Source: Vibrio sp. qd031 (GTDB lineage: Bacteria; Pseudomonadota; Gammaproteobacteria; Enterobacterales; Vibrionaceae). From it: a stretch of DNA of 64,000 nt. The stretch is taken from NCBI RefSeq assembly GCF_002100145.1, contig NZ_JXQD01000024.1, forward strand, positions 188,094 to 252,093, read 5' to 3'. The translations under genes were made by a program, and so were the position numbers. Below the pieces are notes generated by a model, which worked only from the letters and a program-made list of their open reading frames with translations, was not told the DNA's origin and ran no database searches. Every line of letters begins with the position of its first letter. Position 1 is the first letter of the stretch. Of the stretch, positions 8,736-16,998 are shown in pieces.

Positions 8736-9482
8736 ATGACCCCCATACAACTGCAAACAACGCTGGCGCGTCTAGGTTACGCATGCGGCCCTATCGATGG
8801 CGTGATGGGTCCATTAACAAGACAGGCTATTAAGCAGTTTCAAGCCGACCACGACCTTACGGTCGATGGAATTGTCGGCGCGCACACATTATCGCGTTTA
8901 CACCACAAATCGAAGCAAGTAACTTTGCCAGACCCACTGGAGATCAGTCACGGCAAACAAGATGTGCACAATTCCATACCGTTGGCATTGCCTTGGTTGC
9001 ACTGTGCACAACACTTAAAAGGCACTCAAGAAGTAGGCGGGACTGGTTCCAACCCTACAATATTGCAATGGGCCAAAGACCAGGAGATGCCCTTTTACAC
9101 CGATGATGACATCCCTTGGTGTGGCTTATTTGTTGCTCATTGTATTTCGAGTCAATTGGTGAATGAGCCTTTACCTAGGGCGCCATTACAGGCTCGAGCG
9201 TGGGGTGCCTTTGGCCAAGAATGTATGCCTCAGCTAGGCGCTATTATGGTTTTTTGGCGAGAATCCGTCGAAAGCCATAAAGGACATGTAGGCTTCTATT
9301 GGAGTGAAGACGACGACACATACCATATCCTTGGTGGCAATCAGTCAAACAGTGTCACAGTTGCCCCTTTAGCCAAAAGCCGCTTGTTGTGTGCTCGATG
9401 GCCCACCACTGCGCTTACGGCATCAGGGCAGGTCGTCATTGCGCAGCGCGGAGACGACCCTATTTCCCAAAACGAAGCGTAA
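8736..9482 (+). CDS. Peptidoglycan-binding plus CHAP/NlpC-like (TIGR02594-type) protein
   Basis: 248 residues. N-terminus (~1-58) is a PG_binding_1 domain (LARLGYACGPIDGVMGPLTR ... VDGIVGAHTLSRL). After a linker, ~85-225 is a cysteine-peptidase-like domain: DIPWCGLFVAHC (putative nucleophile Cys), SHKGHVGFYW (putative His) and HILGGNQSN, the pattern of the TIGR02594 family. There is no signal peptide, so it must be released by lysis or a secretion system, or act on peptidoglycan from within. Its neighbour on the opposite strand is a lipase-like hydrolase ending 8 nt away; that pairing resembles effector islands, but no immunity gene or VgrG is seen. GAGGGCGAT upstream is a plausible ribosome site. 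Confidence 0.8.
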   Translation: MTPIQLQTTLARLGYACGPIDGVMGPLTRQAIKQFQADHDLTVDGIVGAHTLSRLHHKSKQVTLPDPLEISHGKQDVHNSIPLALPWLHCAQHLKGTQEVGGTGSNPTILQWAKDQEMPFYTDDDIPWCGLFVAHCISSQLVNEPLPRAPLQARAWGAFGQECMPQLGAIMVFWRESVESHKGHVGFYWSEDDDTYHILGGNQSNSVTVAPLAKSRLLCARWPTTALTASGQVVIAQRGDDPISQNEA

Positions 9483-9489
9483 AAATGAT

Positions 9490-10287
9490 CTAGAGAAGGT
9501 TCAGCAGTTGCTGTGCGACCGGCCGTATCACGTCGTTATCGGACCAATATTTGGTGTGGCTTAGAGGATTCCAAGAGGTAAACAATCCCCCAGCGTTGAT
9601 CACGTGATCGTTCACAATGTTAAAAGACGGGTCAAGCTGCTTAAGGGGCCAACCAAGAACGTCATCGGCATCGTAGTAGTTATCCCACCGAAACATCGAG
9701 TTGGGCGCTTTAAAACATGATCGTTTATCCAGTCCAGATGTAAATAATGGAATATTACATCCAGTGGTGACTAGATTCCTGAGGCTCTTTAACTTAATAA
9801 AGTTAACCTCGTCAGGATCCATACCGGCAGTTTCTTCAAAGCTATGCTGGTTATGGGCAGCATCCCACAAATAATTGGAAATAACCTGACAGCCGAGAGA
9901 GTGTGCAACAATAATCACTGGCTTGGTACTGTCCTTGCCAACATCAATAAAGGCTTTAGACAGTGCCGCTTGTATTTGCTGTTGCACACGCTTGTATTTT
10001 ACAGCGTCTCTTTGTGCGCTGTGCTCGAGCGAGCCCGCATCGCCAAAGCCATACAAGAAGAACTTTCTTACTCGAGTACAGTCGAGATCGTTATCTTCGT
10101 TGTTCACCATCTTTTTCCATAACGCATTTTGAGGCTTTTGAAGATCTTCGGCATAGTGAACCGCGTGAAACGCGACCTTAGACCATTTTTTGCCTAAAAG
10201 CTTTTTCACCCCGTCTTGCAAATCTTCGTAATAGTCATCATCCACTTCCCCCATTCCGTGCAGGGTGATCATTGCTGCGTCTTTCAT
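9490..10287 (-). CDS. Alpha/beta-hydrolase (lipase/esterase-like)
   Basis: 265 residues with the nucleophile elbow VIIVAHSLGCQVISNYLW (GxSxG as AHSLG, ~130) and an early oxyanion-type motif MITLHGMGE. A late DHVINAGG... HTKYW could provide the acid/His pair. No signal peptide or membrane segment, so cytosolic or exported by an unusual route. Start ATG at 10287 with AGGAGA upstream. Tail-to-tail with the peptidoglycan-binding gene. Substrate unknown. Confidence 0.78.
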   Translation of the reverse strand: MKDAAMITLHGMGEVDDDYYEDLQDGVKKLLGKKWSKVAFHAVHYAEDLQKPQNALWKKMVNNEDNDLDCTRVRKFFLYGFGDAGSLEHSAQRDAVKYKRVQQQIQAALSKAFIDVGKDSTKPVIIVAHSLGCQVISNYLWDAAHNQHSFEETAGMDPDEVNFIKLKSLRNLVTTGCNIPLFTSGLDKRSCFKAPNSMFRWDNYYDADDVLGWPLKQLDPSFNIVNDHVINAGGLFTSWNPLSHTKYWSDNDVIRPVAQQLLNLL

Positions 10288-10580
10288 CGCGCTCTCCTTT
10301 CTATTTAGCTGACAACAGCTTAGTCAAGCCAACGAGAGTTTTCCCTAGCACTAGTGGGTTATTTGCGTGTAACAAACGGCGAGCTTATGACGGATGCTTT
10401 GCGCAGAGCGCGCTTTTTTTGTCAAATCAAAACAGAGTCATCGCGCAGCAGCTCATACTTTCAAAGTTTAGTCATCGAAAGCAACCTAAATGGATGGCTT
10501 AATGGTGGGGTGAATCTTAACTTAGCTGGCGTAGTCACTGCGCGGTTGCTACGACCTCATTCTTACCCACAAGGTTTAAC
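10288..10580. other. Intergenic region with a possible weak terminator
   Basis: 293 nt between divergent genes. The only structure is GCGC-aga-GCGC followed by TTTTTTT (10396-10420, plus strand), a weak terminator shape with no obvious gene before it. No open frame here is convincing. Confidence 0.4.
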
Positions 10581-11204
10581 ATGACATTTATCCAACAAAT
10601 CACCTCAGACAAGCATTGTATTCACCAATTTAAGCGCGAAAACCTGCATCACCAACACAACGCCAAGAAGTTGTGCTTCGAGCTTAGCCGCACACATCCG
10701 GATGACCAGGAAACCAAACAAAACATCTATTGCGCCCTGTTTGGCAATGTGGGAACGTTCATTAGTATCGAGTCTGGGTTTCGATGCGACTATGGATTCA
10801 ACATTCATTTTAAAGGGTTTGCGTTAATCAATTTCAACACCGTCATTTTGGATACTTCACCGGTGACCATTGGCCATGGCGTGCTGATAGGACCGGGAAG
10901 TGTTTTGTCTTGTGTTGGTCACGCTATCGATCCCGAGCAGCGTGTAGAAGGCGGATTATACGAATCGTCCCCCATCACACTAGAAGATCGCGTTTGGTTA
11001 GGGGCTAATACCACGCTTTGTAGTGGCGTTACCATTGGGGAAGGAACCATCATTGGTGCTGGCAGTGTAGTCACTAAAGACATCCCTGCTGGTGTAGTTG
11101 CTGTAGGCAATCCATGCCGAGTAGTGCGCGAGATCACCGAACAAGATAAATGGCATTACACCGAGGAGCTAGAGCTTAACACTCCCAACAATCTTTGTGA
11201 TTAG
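10581..11204 (+). CDS. Hexapeptide-repeat O-acetyltransferase (Maa/LacA/NodL family)
   Basis: 207 residues. The second half is a left-handed beta-helix of hexapeptide repeats (VTIGHGVLIGPGSVL, VWLGANTTLCSGVTIGEGTI, IIGAGSVVTKDIPAG) ending AVGNPCRVVREI, the hallmark of the sugar O-acetyltransferase family; the catalytic-type His is in SCVGHAIDPEQR. The N-terminal helical part is more divergent than in MAA. It acetylates a sugar or similar hydroxyl using acetyl-CoA in the cytosol. Its last four bases overlap the end of the methyltransferase gene on the other strand. Confidence 0.86.
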   Translation: MTFIQQITSDKHCIHQFKRENLHHQHNAKKLCFELSRTHPDDQETKQNIYCALFGNVGTFISIESGFRCDYGFNIHFKGFALINFNTVILDTSPVTIGHGVLIGPGSVLSCVGHAIDPEQRVEGGLYESSPITLEDRVWLGANTTLCSGVTIGEGTIIGAGSVVTKDIPAGVVAVGNPCRVVREITEQDKWHYTEELELNTPNNLCD

Positions 11205-11947
11205 CGTGTCACCGACACCAAATAGTTGACTGCTGTCGATGCTGTAGTTCGCCATTTTTTAGTCAGTGGATTGTAACTCATGCCTGTTGCCCGGCCTAAG
11301 TGGAAACCCAGTGGTTTTAAGGTGTTTTCCAGCTCTTGCGGGGTAACAAAAGCGCGCCAATCGTGAGTACCAATAGGCAAGGCTTTAAGTACGTACTCTG
11401 CGCCGATGATGCCAATCAAAAAGCTTTGCCAAGTACGATTGAGCGTTGCCAGAATCATCATCCCTTGCGAATGAACCAGTTGTGCGCATTCTTCGAGTAG
11501 CTGAGATGGATCTGGCACATGTTCCAACACTTCGGTATTGAGCACCAAATCGAAGTGTTTGTTTTCGCTTAGCAACTCTGCACTTAGACAATGTCGGTAT
11601 TCAAGGTTATCGATACCTTTGCCGTGGTGGGTTGCTACCCTGACATTGACGTGGCTGGCATCAATACCAACCACCTGATGCCCAAGCTCTGCCAGAGGCT
11701 GCGTGAGCAACCCAGCTCCACAACCCACATCGAGTATCGATATAGGCTTGTCACCAAAATGGTCAATAATCTGCTGCTGGATATAACCAAGCCTGACTTG
11801 ATTAAACGCCAATACTGAAGAAAAACGGCCATTAGGATCCCGCCAATCATGAGCAAGCTGATCAAACTTAGCCACTTCAGCCGCATCAACATTGGCCGAG
11901 TTAGCGCCGTTTTTGGCAGGGATAGATAGCCGATTTTTCAATAACAT
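11201..11947 (-). CDS. UbiG-like SAM-dependent O-methyltransferase
   Basis: 248 residues. The SAM-binding motif I is ISILDVGCGAGLLTQPLAEL (~70-90); LNTEVLEHVPDP and the C-terminal GMSYNPLTKKWR match the ubiquinone O-methyltransferase UbiG. The N-terminal FDQLAHDWRDPNGRF also parallels UbiG (FxxxAxxWWD). It is more divergent than a housekeeping UbiG and not in the usual ubiG context, so it is probably a paralogue with a different or overlapping substrate. Convergent, 4-nt overlap with the acetyltransferase gene. Confidence 0.78.
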   Translation of the reverse strand: MLLKNRLSIPAKNGANSANVDAAEVAKFDQLAHDWRDPNGRFSSVLAFNQVRLGYIQQQIIDHFGDKPISILDVGCGAGLLTQPLAELGHQVVGIDASHVNVRVATHHGKGIDNLEYRHCLSAELLSENKHFDLVLNTEVLEHVPDPSQLLEECAQLVHSQGMMILATLNRTWQSFLIGIIGAEYVLKALPIGTHDWRAFVTPQELENTLKPLGFHLGRATGMSYNPLTKKWRTTASTAVNYLVSVTR

Positions 11948-12123
11948 GCTTTTCTCGTTAAGTGAATGTTCTCTACGTTGTTACGCATTGCCATAAGGCT
12001 TAGATCACGATGCCTGAACCTGAACATTAGTTAATCGGTCAATATTCAGACATCCAATCTAGCCAGTTGCCCTGATTGAGTAAGCGGTAGAATCCTTTAA
12101 AAAGCTAATGTCACTCTACTTAA

Positions 12124-12522
12124 TTACGAGCGGCTGTCGAGCGCGGCTTTTAACAGTTGCAGTGATGTTTGCACTTGTTCACGCGGCGCGGCAAAGTTCA
12201 TGCGAAAGAAGTTCTCGTTAGGCTCACCAAACCATGTACCTGGCGTTAGGGCCATTTTCGCTTGTTTCGTTAACAAAGACTTAAGCTCGTTAGACGCTAA
12301 CCCTAATCCAGAAAAATCAAACCAGATTTGGTTTGTACCCTCAGGCAAAAATGTCGTCACATCCGGCAATTCTGCACTCATAAATGAAACAATCCAATCA
12401 CGTGTCTGCTGAGTGTTCGATAATAACAACCTCAGTAAACGAGAGCCGAAAAGATCATGAATCGGTTTTGCAAACATCTCCGGCATTTGGGTTTCTGTTA
12501 AATGCAAAAAGGCTACTCCCAT
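12124..12522 (-). pseudogene. C-terminal fragment of a MalY/PatB-type aminotransferase
   Basis: 132 codons match only the C-terminal third of class I/II PLP enzymes of the MalY/PatB (C-S lyase) group: TNQIWFDFSGLGL, KMALTPGTWFGEPNENFFRM and NFAAPREQVQTSLQLLKAAL. The PLP-binding lysine and N-terminal two thirds are absent. The apparent start ATG lies inside the descending arm of the terminator of the upstream AhpD-like gene, so this is not a designed start. It is a 5'-truncated remnant, not a functional enzyme. Confidence 0.8.
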
Positions 12523-12536
12523 TGGAAGTAGCCTTT
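12506..12536 (-). terminator. Terminator of the AhpD-like gene
   Basis: Minus strand AAAGGCTACTtCC-aat-GGgAGTAGCCTTT followed by TTTGC: a 12-13 bp stem with one mismatch, about 25 nt after the upstream stop codon. It overlaps the first codons of the aminotransferase fragment. Confidence 0.85.
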
Positions 12537-12561
12537 ATAAAACCTATTAGACTGAGATTTG

Positions 12562-13116
12562 TTACGCTTTTTTAGTCCAAGCAAATTGCTCAAATAGTGG
12601 ACCTGTAGGGGTTTTTGCAACATGGTTGGTGTAGTTACTGATCACCTTTTGCGACAAGCCTAAAATCACTTCCAACACTTGCTGTTGTCCATAACCAGCG
12701 GCAAAAAAGGCGTCTAATTGATCATCGCTGACGTTGCCACGCTGGCGCACCATAGCAAGCGTAAAATCATGCAGCGCTTGCAGTTTAGCCGTTGGCATTG
12801 CGGTCTCATTGCGCAGTGCTTCTGTAAGTGCTGGGTCAACCTTCATTGAATGCGCAATCGCGGTGTGTGCAGGCACGCAAAACTGACACTCGTGCTCTAC
12901 GTTAATGGTTTGCCACACAACCGTGAGTTCTTCTGCATCAAATGAGCCGCTGGTAAATTGCTGATGAAGCTGCTGATAGGCTTTTAGTGTTTCTGGTGAC
13001 TCAGCCATAACTGCATATAGGCCTGGTACTGCCCCCATCTGCTTAACCGCACCTTCGAGCATAGGTTTGCTGTTTTCTGGCGCTGTGTCTACTGAATGAA
13101 ATGTGAATTTGCTCAT
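12562..13116 (-). CDS. Carboxymuconolactone decarboxylase/AhpD-fold protein
   Basis: 184 residues from ATG 13116, chosen because AGGAG lies 8 nt upstream (an in-frame upstream TTG/ATG region to 13143 lacks one). The core motif EHECQFCVPAHTAIAHSM (~72-89) is the AhpD-type Cys-x2-Cys-x3-His redox site. Such proteins are alkylhydroperoxidase-like or act on small organics. The gene is divergent from a TetR regulator, with two TetR-type palindromes in its promoter region, so it is very likely the regulator's main target. It ends at a strong terminator. Confidence 0.88.
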   Translation of the reverse strand: MSKFTFHSVDTAPENSKPMLEGAVKQMGAVPGLYAVMAESPETLKAYQQLHQQFTSGSFDAEELTVVWQTINVEHECQFCVPAHTAIAHSMKVDPALTEALRNETAMPTAKLQALHDFTLAMVRQRGNVSDDQLDAFFAAGYGQQQVLEVILGLSQKVISNYTNHVAKTPTGPLFEQFAWTKKA

Positions 13117-13230
13117 CGTTGTTACTCCTAAAAATAGCGTCATGCCTTAAAGCACGTAATGGATTTCTGCTATGAAATCGGCTTAGGAAGCGCGTTGCTC
13201 CCTGTCGATGAAATGAATCATATTTATAAA

Positions 13231-13244
13231 TGAACGATCGTTCA
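13231..13244. promoter_or_regulatory. TetR-type operator 1
   Basis: Perfect 14-bp palindrome TGAACGATCGTTCA, 115 nt upstream of the AhpD-like start. The same motif recurs at 13255 and 13400. Confidence 0.85.
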
Positions 13245-13254
13245 AGTCGTATTT

Positions 13255-13268
13255 TGAACAATCGTTCA
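13255..13268. promoter_or_regulatory. TetR-type operator 2
   Basis: TGAACAATCGTTCA, one base away from operator 1 and 24 bp from it start to start, on the AhpD-like side of the divergent promoter region. Confidence 0.85.
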
Positions 13269-13399
13269 AAAATCTACAAAAGTGCGCTTATCTATCTGAT
13301 ATTGTTGAATTAAAAATTTTATTAGATCGGTCACTCTGCAAAAGGAAAAGAAAGCACACGCGAATTATTCTTTACCTTGCGCAGTGCCAGCCTTACAAT

Positions 13400-13413
13400 T
13401 GAACGATTGTTCA
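13400..13413. promoter_or_regulatory. TetR-type operator 3 (autoregulation)
   Basis: TGAACGATTGTTCA, 24 nt before the GTG start of the tetR-type gene; in position to repress the regulator's own transcription. Confidence 0.82.
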
Positions 13414-13436
13414 TTTTCAGATTAGTAGGCGTTATA

Positions 13437-14024
13437 GTGGCAAAAACAGCAAAATTTGATCGTCAAGAGGTCATAGAGAAAGCCACCAACCTGTATTGGA
13501 AAAAAGGCTTTCACGCGACGTCCATGCGCAATCTACAAGATGAAATTGATATGCGGCCAGGCAGTATCTATTCCGCGTTTGGCAGCAAAGAAGGTCTGTT
13601 TAAAGAGGCGCTGCGCAACTACACCGATATGGGTCTAGCACTTATTGCGCACTTAAAAACAGAGCACAGCGATCCGCTAGAGGTACTAAAGGCGTTCGTT
13701 AAAGCGCAGGTCATCGACACCCAAAGTGATGCGCCCAATGGGGTATGTATGTTGGCGAAAACAATGGGTGAGTTAACCGAAGAGAATCAAGAACTGTTGG
13801 AGGTGACCAAAAGCCACCTTGAAGAGATTTCCAATGAGTTTGTTTTGCTCATAGAGCAAGCTCAGAGCAATGGTAAAATTGAAGTCACCAAGAATGCACG
13901 AGAGCTGGCTAACCACGTGCAAATCCAAATTACCGGTTTACGCACCTTCGCCAAATTCAACAAAGATCAAGCGTTGCTCCAAACTAAAATAGACGACATT
14001 TTTTGTCACTATCCGTTTGTGTAA
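13437..14024 (+). CDS. TetR/AcrR-family transcriptional regulator
   Basis: 195 residues from GTG 13437. The frame is open further upstream, but those codons would overlap operator 3, and the protein family starts just before KFDRQEVIEKATNLYWKKGF. The N-terminal HTH (ATSMRNLQDEIDMRPGSIYS, AFGSKEGLFKEAL) is typical; the C-terminal ~130 residues form the helical ligand domain. It is divergent from the AhpD-like gene with three copies of TGAACRATYGTTCA between them, implying autorepression and repression of that gene. The inducer is unknown, possibly a reactive electrophile given the target. Confidence 0.88.
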   Translation: MAKTAKFDRQEVIEKATNLYWKKGFHATSMRNLQDEIDMRPGSIYSAFGSKEGLFKEALRNYTDMGLALIAHLKTEHSDPLEVLKAFVKAQVIDTQSDAPNGVCMLAKTMGELTEENQELLEVTKSHLEEISNEFVLLIEQAQSNGKIEVTKNARELANHVQIQITGLRTFAKFNKDQALLQTKIDDIFCHYPFV

Positions 14025-14254
14025 GCACTCTAGCTAATTTCCGGTAACACGTAGAGTGCGCAAGGTACAAATGAGTACGCCGGCGTCCTGATCAAGGCTT
14101 TATTTCCCGTTACACTGGTGGCGACCCAAAATTCAGTGTACGTCCATAAGGTAAAATCCATTCCTCTTTTCGCCAACAGGACGAGCAGAGAAGTGATGCT
14201 TGTTAAGCAATGAGCGGTCAAAGCGTTTAAACAAGCTAACTATTTTTTGCGCTT

Positions 14255-14950
14255 TCAAGCACTAAGCTTCTTAAATGCAGTCTTCAAAAACTGAGTTAGA
14301 TGCACTGGAATGATCACAAACAGCGCAACGCCACTATTAAACTGTGGATTCAGTTTGCAGTAGTACTGGATCTCAAGCTTGTTGCTGGTTTTAAACGACT
14401 CGAGTTCGCTGTGCGAGTAATTGCTTACCCGATTTACAGGCACTAAACAGCGTAAAACGGCACTATCGCTTACCTCACCGTTTGGATTAAAAAGCTCGAA
14501 GAGCTTATTTGGCGCAGTATGATCGGGATGGGGCCAAATTATGCCCGTATTTTTGGCAACTGCACGGTACATGGCAGGACTGAGCATCGTATCGGCGTAG
14601 TAGATTTTCTTCCACGGCGCACGCAACCAACACTTAAAGCTCTCAGACAACGAAAACTGAAAAGTATTGCTCCCCTTTCGATAGTCGGGAAGAAATCCCG
14701 CTGACGCACGAATAACCGTTACTGACGACTCACGGCTAAAGGTTAGCAGGCAATACCCGACCACTTCACCACCATCGAGATACAAACGTAGCCTACGCTC
14801 AAACGCATCATTGCCGTCAAAGTACTTGGCTAAGTAGTCCTCTGTACTAACATTTAAAAAGCTAGAGGCAATGATGGTAGTAATCGAACAGCGCTCTGAA
14901 CTCGTTAACCAGCGCTTTGTTTGGGTTAAGTCTTTCGTGGCCAACTTCAT
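14255..14950 (-). CDS. Hypothetical GNAT-like protein at array edge
   Basis: 231 residues. I do not recognise the family. The middle (GGEVVGYCLLTFSRESS, VIRASAGFLPDYRKGSNTF) looks like the beta strands and acetyl-CoA-binding turn of a GNAT fold, so an acyltransferase is possible. The ATG overlaps the stop of a small upstream frame by 4 nt (ATGA), implying translational coupling. It lies at the left border of the cassette array. 14025-14254 downstream holds no convincing gene; a 63-codon minus-strand frame there has no recognisable features. Confidence 0.6.
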   Translation of the reverse strand: MKLATKDLTQTKRWLTSSERCSITTIIASSFLNVSTEDYLAKYFDGNDAFERRLRLYLDGGEVVGYCLLTFSRESSVTVIRASAGFLPDYRKGSNTFQFSLSESFKCWLRAPWKKIYYADTMLSPAMYRAVAKNTGIIWPHPDHTAPNKLFELFNPNGEVSDSAVLRCLVPVNRVSNYSHSELESFKTSNKLEIQYYCKLNPQFNSGVALFVIIPVHLTQFLKTAFKKLSA

Positions 14951-15108
14951 GCCTTGTACTCCGGCATTTGTGCAATACTCATTAATCTTGGCTTCATTTT
15001 ATAGCGCGTGCCCTTCAATAAATTCAACAAAGTAGTTATGTGCCTTTTAAGTCTTGCTTTGACGTTTTGATCGACATTCTCAAGCTCAGAATCTATGGCC
15101 TTTTTCAA
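14947..15108 (-). CDS. Small ORF coupled to the GNAT-like gene
   Basis: A 53-codon frame from TTG 15108 that ends in TGA overlapping the next gene's ATG. The product is basic and helical (NVDQNVKARLKRHITTLLNL, then KPRLMSIAQMPEYKA). A stop lies only two codons upstream of the TTG, so it may be the tail of a truncated gene. Too short for the usual ORF cut-offs; reported because of the coupling. Confidence 0.35.
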   Translation of the reverse strand: MKKAIDSELENVDQNVKARLKRHITTLLNLLKGTRYKMKPRLMSIAQMPEYKA

Positions 15109-15153
15109 AACCTATGGCAATGATCTCGTCAATAACAACGAGTCACCCCCAAC

Positions 15154-15237
15154 CTAATAATCAACAAAGCTGAATTTTCTATAGAGCTTAATCGCTGGGT
15201 TATCTTGAGACACCATGAGACTGATTGTTGAGACGTC
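15154..15237 (-). pseudogene. C-terminal remnant of a GNAT acetyltransferase
   Basis: 27 codons reading DVSTISLMVSQDNPAIKLYR then KFSFVDY and stop. This is the standard last beta-strand/helix of GNAT enzymes, with no start and the rest missing. It directly follows the DUF4144 gene, so a deletion has fused the two cassettes. The surrounding 15109-15241 holds nothing else. Confidence 0.65.
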
Positions 15238-15241
15238 ATGT

Positions 15242-15562
15242 TTAGCTTTCCAAGGCCAGTGCCATAATGGCTTTTTGGATAGATGGGAATTGAATTTTCG
15301 TAATACACATTTCGGCTTTTGCAAACTCATGTTCCTGAATTAGCCGAGTGATGGACGCCAAAGATAACGAATGTCCTTCGAGCTCAAATACATAGCCCTT
15401 GCCTTTTTCCTTTACGACATAGCACTGACCACTGCTATCAATTAAGTGATCGGCACTATCCCAAATTAGAGCGTCTAACTCGTTGATAAGTTGTCGTTCG
15501 GACGCCAAAAATAGCAGCTCCGAATCACCTTCTAGCTTAAAAATACATGGCCAATGGATCAT
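15242..15562 (-). CDS. DUF4144-type cassette protein
   Basis: 106 residues from ATG 15562, chosen because GGGAGGAT precedes it; an in-frame ATG six codons earlier lies in the attC-type core. The sequence (IHWPCIFKLEGDSELLFLAS, IDSSGQCYVVKEKGKGYVFE, EFAKAEMCITKIQFPSIQKA) fits, from memory, the DUF4144 family common in vibrio integron cassettes; function unknown. Immediately upstream the minus strand carries GGGCGTTATGG, the 3' end (R') of an attC site, marking the cassette start. Confidence 0.72.
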   Translation of the reverse strand: MIHWPCIFKLEGDSELLFLASERQLINELDALIWDSADHLIDSSGQCYVVKEKGKGYVFELEGHSLSLASITRLIQEHEFAKAEMCITKIQFPSIQKAIMALALES

Positions 15563-15667
15563 ACTTATCCTCCCTACCATAACGCCCTACTCAGCTATAA
15601 ATGAACGTGTACCATGCCTGAGTGCTACTAGTTGGCATACTTCTGTTACTCGGTCTTGAGTAATTAG

Positions 15668-16333
15668 TTAAGTGCAATTGTCTTTAATGAACTCTAATGT
15701 TTCATCTGTAGAGCAATGATGCCAACTTTGAATTCCAGCGCTTTGTGCCGCCTTAACATTTCTCAACGTATCGTCGATAAATACGCAATCTGAGTAGTCA
15801 CAGCCGATCAACTCGATAGATTTAGCAAAAAACTCCAATGCAGGCTTTGCCACATGTTATTGGCAAGAATTTATTATTAAATCAAATGAATGCCGCAGTT
15901 CGGACTCATGAATATCCTGAGAGAGCTTGTCGGTTGCGTTTGTGACTAGCACCAACTTTGCACGAGGAGAAACTAACCTTATCGCCTCGATGAAATCGTA
16001 ATCAATCCAAGCCGGTGCGTTTTCCCAAGCTAGCACAAGCTTGGCTCCAATATCGAGGCTAAATTTGTTAGACAGCTCAACACCTACCTTTTCAATCCAC
16101 TTTAAGTGTGATTGTTGTCCAGTAATTGTGGGTAACAATAGCGACTCTGAAAACGCTACAGAAAACAGCGTACCAATGGGTAAACCTAACCCCATTTCAG
16201 TCGTTTCTATTGTTTGACTCTGCCAATGTCGTATAACGCCATCAAAGTCGATTAGTATGACCTTTTTCAACAACATTCCTTTGCATCTCATGCCAAACTT
16301 AGGCAATACCTTTCCCATCTTGACTTCGCTCAT
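15668..16333 (-). pseudogene. HAD-family phosphatase interrupted by a stop codon
   Basis: The frame contains the HAD nucleophile motif VILIDFDGVIRHW, motif II LVLVTNATD, the Lys motif HVAKPALEFF and the acidic motif CVFIDDTLRNVKAAQSAGI, in the right order for a haloacid-dehalogenase-like phosphatase. A single in-frame TAA at 15857-15859 cuts it between NSCQ and HVAKP; no base shift is needed to continue. One substitution therefore breaks the gene, or it is a sequencing error or read-through site. The exact start is unclear: residues before VILIDFDG include several candidate ATG/TTG codons. The minus-strand cassette core AAGGCGTTTATG lies at its 5' end. Confidence 0.82.
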
Positions 16334-16339
16334 AAACGC

Positions 16340-16568
16340 CTTGTTGCGAGTTACGCGATGTCAGTTGCACTTACCGTAGGACAAAGCAAAGCCGTTCGGC
16401 CCTGTCCTTGTTGCCATTGTCCACTCAAAGGCCACGAAATCCCACGTAACCCTTTGATAAATAGCAGCTGGCTATCTGTCACACCTGCGCTCGCCTTGAG
16501 AAAGGAATCAAGGCGCGACCTGCTGAAACGACAATCGTACAATGTACTTATATAGAGGCAACGGGCTT
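16340..16568 (+). mobile_element. IS91-family remnant, copy 0 (right end, diverged)
   Basis: Contains the tail of the Y2 transposase (KAVRPCPCCHCPL, compare KAVRVCPCCQHEM in other copies), the right-end hairpin GCCTTGA...TCAAGGC (16493-16516) and the terminal ATAGAGGCAACGGGCTT, ending exactly where GTTCAAC begins. It is more diverged than the other copies and therefore older. Confidence 0.7.
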
Positions 16569-16625
16569 GTTCAACAATCGGGATTTAATGCTCGCAGGCG
16601 CAGTGCTAAATCCTTGTTAGTTAGT
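16569..16625 (-). other. attC-like site, copy 0
   Basis: On the minus strand a core (GTTAG region) is followed by an imperfect stem GGATTTAGCACTG / CGAGCATTAAATCC and ends at GTTGAAC. R'' (RYYYAAC-like) and R' (GTTRRRY) boxes about 45-50 nt apart with a hairpin between are the layout of a short attC. It directly follows the Dabb gene's stop codon. Confidence 0.6.
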
Positions 16626-16637
16626 AGCGTTCTCAAA

Positions 16638-16934
16638 TTAGACCGTGTAATCAAATACGATGATATCTTCAAGCAACGGCCTAAACACTTGCTTCAACTT
16701 CTGATGTTCGACATGCGGAAGATAGTTTTGGCGCCCAGTTTCATCTACGAAATTCATTAAAACTGAATGCGTATAACCTTTATTTTTACTTTCTGGGCTA
16801 TCATTAATACCCCACTCTACCGATTCGACACCCTCTACTATCTCAGGCATAGATTCAAATAAACCTTTAAGTTTGTCTATTTCTGAGGCCGACGATGCGT
16901 CTTTAAATTTTATTAGTAAAATATGTCTAATCAT
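16638..16934 (-). CDS. Dabb-family (stress-responsive alpha/beta barrel) protein
   Basis: 98 residues from ATG 16934. The protein matches the Dabb ferredoxin-like dimeric barrel: start MIRHILLIKFKD, centre VEWGINDSPESKNKGYTHSV, end QVFRPLLEDIIVFDYTV. Dabb domains are small dimeric proteins of varied or unknown enzymatic role. The gene is a classical cassette: attC core GGCGTTAGCTG lies just before its start on the minus strand and an attC-like hairpin just after its stop. Confidence 0.8.
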   Translation of the reverse strand: MIRHILLIKFKDASSASEIDKLKGLFESMPEIVEGVESVEWGINDSPESKNKGYTHSVLMNFVDETGRQNYLPHVEHQKLKQVFRPLLEDIIVFDYTV

Positions 16935-16998
16935 TCTCTTCACCCTAGCAGCTAACGCCTTACTCTAGCGAATCGCCTCATGCATTCATTTCTAAACG

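Noticed and set aside
12124..12522. Functional small aminotransferase
   Set aside because: The PLP lysine and two thirds of the fold are missing and the apparent start lies in a terminator stem.
14030..14221. 63-codon minus-strand gene after tetR
   Set aside because: No recognisable motif, poor start context and no clear attC pairing; kept only as a note.
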